DNA from: Kineothrix sp. MSJ-39
Lineage (GTDB): Bacteria; Bacillota; Clostridia; Lachnospirales; Lachnospiraceae
DNA: 64,000 nt
Direction of reading: 5' to 3'
NCBI RefSeq assembly: GCF_018917935.1
Contig: NZ_JAHLPN010000006.1
Span: forward strand, 1 to 64,000
Shown here: in pieces, positions 62,203-64,000 of the stretch
How the letters are laid out: each line of letters begins with the position of its first letter
Numbering within the stretch: the first letter of the stretch is position 1
The notes under the pieces: generated by a model
The model's database searches: none
Told to the model about the DNA's origin: nothing
What the model saw: only the letters and a program-made list of their open reading frames with translations
Made by a program: the position numbers and the translations under genes

Positions 62203-63369
62203 TCAGCCTACATCTCTTAAACGGATACTTTTCGAAACATTCAGCACGAGCCCGACCTCACTCATCAGAAACAAGATCGAAGTACCTCCGTAACTGATGA
62301 AAGGAAGGGTAATACCGGTATTGGGGATCGAGTTCGTTACAACCGCGATATTCAGCACTACCTGAATTGCAAAATGCCCCATAACGCCAACAACCAAAAG
62401 TGCGCCAAACAGATCCGGTGCGTTGTTGGCGATCACCATCATACGCCATAACAGCATGACAAAGAGCAGGATCACACAAAATGCACCGAACAGACCAAGT
62501 TCTTCACAGATAATGGAAAATACCATATCATTCTGCGCCTCAGGCAGAAAACCAAGCTTCTGCATACTCTGTCCGAGTCCTTTGCCCCACAGCCCACCGG
62601 AACCGATCGCATATAATGCCTGCAGCGTCTGAAAGCCTTTATCATCTGAATAAGCCTCTGGATTCAGCCATGCCAGGATTCGTGTACCTCGGAAACCACC
62701 GGTTGATGTATCGCCACCCTTCGCCGCATTGACGATCACCAGAACTGCCAGTGCCGCAACGCCTACAACAGCCAGAGCAATCAAAATATATCTCTTATAA
62801 TGCGGATCTGCCACAAAAAGCATGACAGCCGCAATACCTGCAATGATGATAGCGGAACTCATGTTTTTCGTAATAAGAAGGATCATTGCCGCAGGGATCA
62901 TCGCCGCTCCCATAACAATAGCTATCCCCTTCAGGGTTCTGACCTGTTTTCCCATAATGCAGATCACACTGGCAAGTAACAGGATCAGCGTGATCTTTAC
63001 AACCTCTGCAGGCTGCAGGGAAATACCCGCGATCTTGATCCAGCGTCTTGCACCGTTTGCTTCATATCCGAGCGGTGTCTTAACCAGTACAACCAGTACA
63101 AGCGATACCAGATATGCAGGCAATGCAAAACGCCGCCACACATGATAGTCAACGACGCTGATAAACAGCATCATGACAAGTCCCAGAACAGTTGCCATTG
63201 CCTGTTTTCTCAGATAATACGCACCATTGCCAAAATCCAGCGTTGCCTCATAGGAACTGGTGGAATATAACATGATCAGTCCAAAGAAAACCAGAAACAA
63301 TACGACAAACAAAAGCGTATAATCATAAAAATATTCTCTTTTTTCTCTCCGTCTGCGTCTTTTCTGCAA
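62203..63369 (-). CDS. ftsW: SEDS-family peptidoglycan polymerase FtsW/SpoVE
   Basis: 388 aa, ten predicted membrane helices. Glycan-strand polymerase acting with a class B PBP at the septum or in spore cortex formation. Family motifs: RWIKIAGISLQPAEVVKI, large loop with AYSDDKGFQTLQALYAIGSGGLWGKGLG, FIMAEELG-like FSIICEELGLFG and the C-terminal PFISYGGTS. FtsW and SpoVE cannot be told apart by motif alone; the position after murD matches spoVE in Bacillus. Confidence 0.93.
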   Translation of the reverse strand: MQKRRRRREKREYFYDYTLLFVVLFLVFFGLIMLYSTSSYEATLDFGNGAYYLRKQAMATVLGLVMMLFISVVDYHVWRRFALPAYLVSLVLVVLVKTPLGYEANGARRWIKIAGISLQPAEVVKITLILLLASVICIMGKQVRTLKGIAIVMGAAMIPAAMILLITKNMSSAIIIAGIAAVMLFVADPHYKRYILIALAVVGVAALAVLVIVNAAKGGDTSTGGFRGTRILAWLNPEAYSDDKGFQTLQALYAIGSGGLWGKGLGQSMQKLGFLPEAQNDMVFSIICEELGLFGAFCVILLFVMLLWRMMVIANNAPDLFGALLVVGVMGHFAIQVVLNIAVVTNSIPNTGITLPFISYGGTSILFLMSEVGLVLNVSKSIRLRDVG

Positions 63370-63397
63370 AAACGACTCCCTCCCGGATCAGGCAGCC

Positions 63398-64000
63398 CTA
63401 CAGGGCATTTACCATATCCTTAAACATTTTTCCGCGTACTTCGTAATTCGGGAACATGCCCCAGCTCGCACACGCCGGAGATAACAGCACTGCTTCTCCT
63501 TCTTTTGCATGCTCTGCGCAATAGTCAACTGCCTGCTGCAGATCATCCACAAAAATATAATCCGTAAAACCATGCTTTTTCGCACAGTCCGCAATCTTTT
63601 CTCTTGTCTGTCCCAATAAAACGAGTTTTCTGACTTTTCCGTTAAAACATTCAATCCATTCATCATACTCGCTCTGCTTATCATAACCGCCACCGATCAG
63701 ATAAGTCGGTTTTACCATCGCACCGATACCTTTGATCGCCGCATCGGGATTGGTACCTTTTGAATCGTTATAATAATCGACACCGCGCACTGTTTTGACA
63801 TATTCGATACGATGCTCTACTGCTTTGAAATCCCTGACAACACCAAGGATCACTTCCATATCTACACCGTATGCATCTGCCATTGCAATGGCCGCCATGA
63901 CATTTTCCACGTTATGCATGCCAAGGAGACGCATTTCATGAATATTCATCAGCTTCTGCTTCTTGCCCTGCACTGCCTTGTAGATGCATTCATCTGCATA
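63398..64000 (-). CDS. murD: UDP-N-acetylmuramoyl-L-alanine--D-glutamate ligase MurD, C-terminal part
   Basis: Open frame runs into the right edge, so the N-terminal part is missing. What is present is the end of the central ATP domain and the C-terminal ligase domain: LLGMHNVENVMAA, HRIEYV..GVDYYNDSKGTNPDA, YLIGGGYDKQSEY and LLSPACASWGMFPNYEVRG, the MurD version of this motif. Adds D-glutamate in peptidoglycan precursor synthesis. It is 28 bp upstream of ftsW. Confidence 0.95.
   Translation of the reverse strand, partial: YADECIYKAVQGKKQKLMNIHEMRLLGMHNVENVMAAIAMADAYGVDMEVILGVVRDFKAVEHRIEYVKTVRGVDYYNDSKGTNPDAAIKGIGAMVKPTYLIGGGYDKQSEYDEWIECFNGKVRKLVLLGQTREKIADCAKKHGFTDYIFVDDLQQAVDYCAEHAKEGEAVLLSPACASWGMFPNYEVRGKMFKDMVNAL

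Noticed and set aside
1-64000. CRISPR arrays, tRNA genes, prophage or intact insertion sequences
   Set aside because: I saw no spaced direct repeats, no tRNA-like cloverleaf with conserved TTCGA outside tmRNA, and no phage structural or intact transposase genes; the only mobile-like genes are the two broken PD-(D/E)XK family copies.

Overview
The window is a chromosomal segment of a low-to-mid-GC, endospore-forming Firmicute, most likely a Lachnospiraceae (Clostridia) member. This rests on sigG, spoIIGA-sigE and a spoVB-like flippase, a Trp T-box, DUF4317 and PD-(D/E)XK transposase-like proteins, clostridial-type NifS/NifU, and AGGAGG ribosome sites almost everywhere. No plasmid, phage or CRISPR signature is seen. 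Nearly all genes, and the 16S rRNA gene entering at the left edge, are on the minus strand, which suggests that replication also runs right to left here (inference).

Layout. 1-313: 5' end of a 16S rRNA gene with two tandem strong promoters. 0.4-4.0 kb: a response regulator / histidine kinase / lipoprotein set and an unknown single-pass membrane protein. 4.1-7.4 kb: the trans-translation and RNA quality-control block secG-rnr-smpB-ssrA; the tmRNA 5' end abuts the smpB stop codon. 7.5-15.9 kb: a chemoreceptor, then glycolysis genes gpmI, (an Fn3 secreted protein), tpiA, pgk and gap, with terminators partitioning them. 16-22.3 kb: a PHP phosphatase, mnmA-nifU-nifS (tRNA thiolation and Fe-S assembly), a SpoVB-like flippase and a DAHP synthase. 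22.4-29.4 kb: a frameshifted small membrane gene, a glycosyltransferase, a TrkA-type K+ regulator, coaBC, and a YtrA-like GntR/ABC transporter operon with a clear promoter and operator. 29.5-38.3 kb: orphan argJ, an LtaS-type phosphoglycerol transferase with an added C-terminal IPT/TIG-like domain, an HtrA protease, an HD hydrolase, an AraC regulator and a GH3 beta-glucosidase. 38.3-45.4 kb: complete tryptophan operon trpEGDCFBA behind a T-box whose specifier reads UGG.

45.4-57.2 kb is the accessory-looking part. It contains an Ig-like/CAP secreted protein, sigG on the plus strand, truA, two decayed PD-(D/E)XK transposase-family genes (one with an in-frame TGA, one with an internal deletion), a DUF4317 protein, an SGNH hydrolase, a five-gene minus-strand cluster (PAP2, XRE-membrane regulator, small lipoprotein-like protein, GNAT-YoaP, membrane protein), a TetR/membrane-protein pair and a TPR protein. 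It separates and inverts sigG relative to spoIIGA-sigE, which are contiguous with sigG in Bacillus. 57.2-64 kb is the division/cell-wall cluster murD-ftsW-murA-ftsQ-ftsZ followed by spoIIGA-sigE; murG and ftsA are not in the stretch shown.

I found no gene set that I can defend as a wholly new system. The most useful leads are the three broken genes, the alternating 8-bp palindromes upstream of the LtaS-like gene, the self-controlled GntR operon, the hairpin-rich repeat-like insert in the trp leader, the divergent PAP2 protein lacking its motif-2 histidine, and the rearranged sigma-factor neighbourhood. Starts were re-chosen from ribosome-binding sites in many genes, giving TTG starts for ftsZ and spoIIGA.
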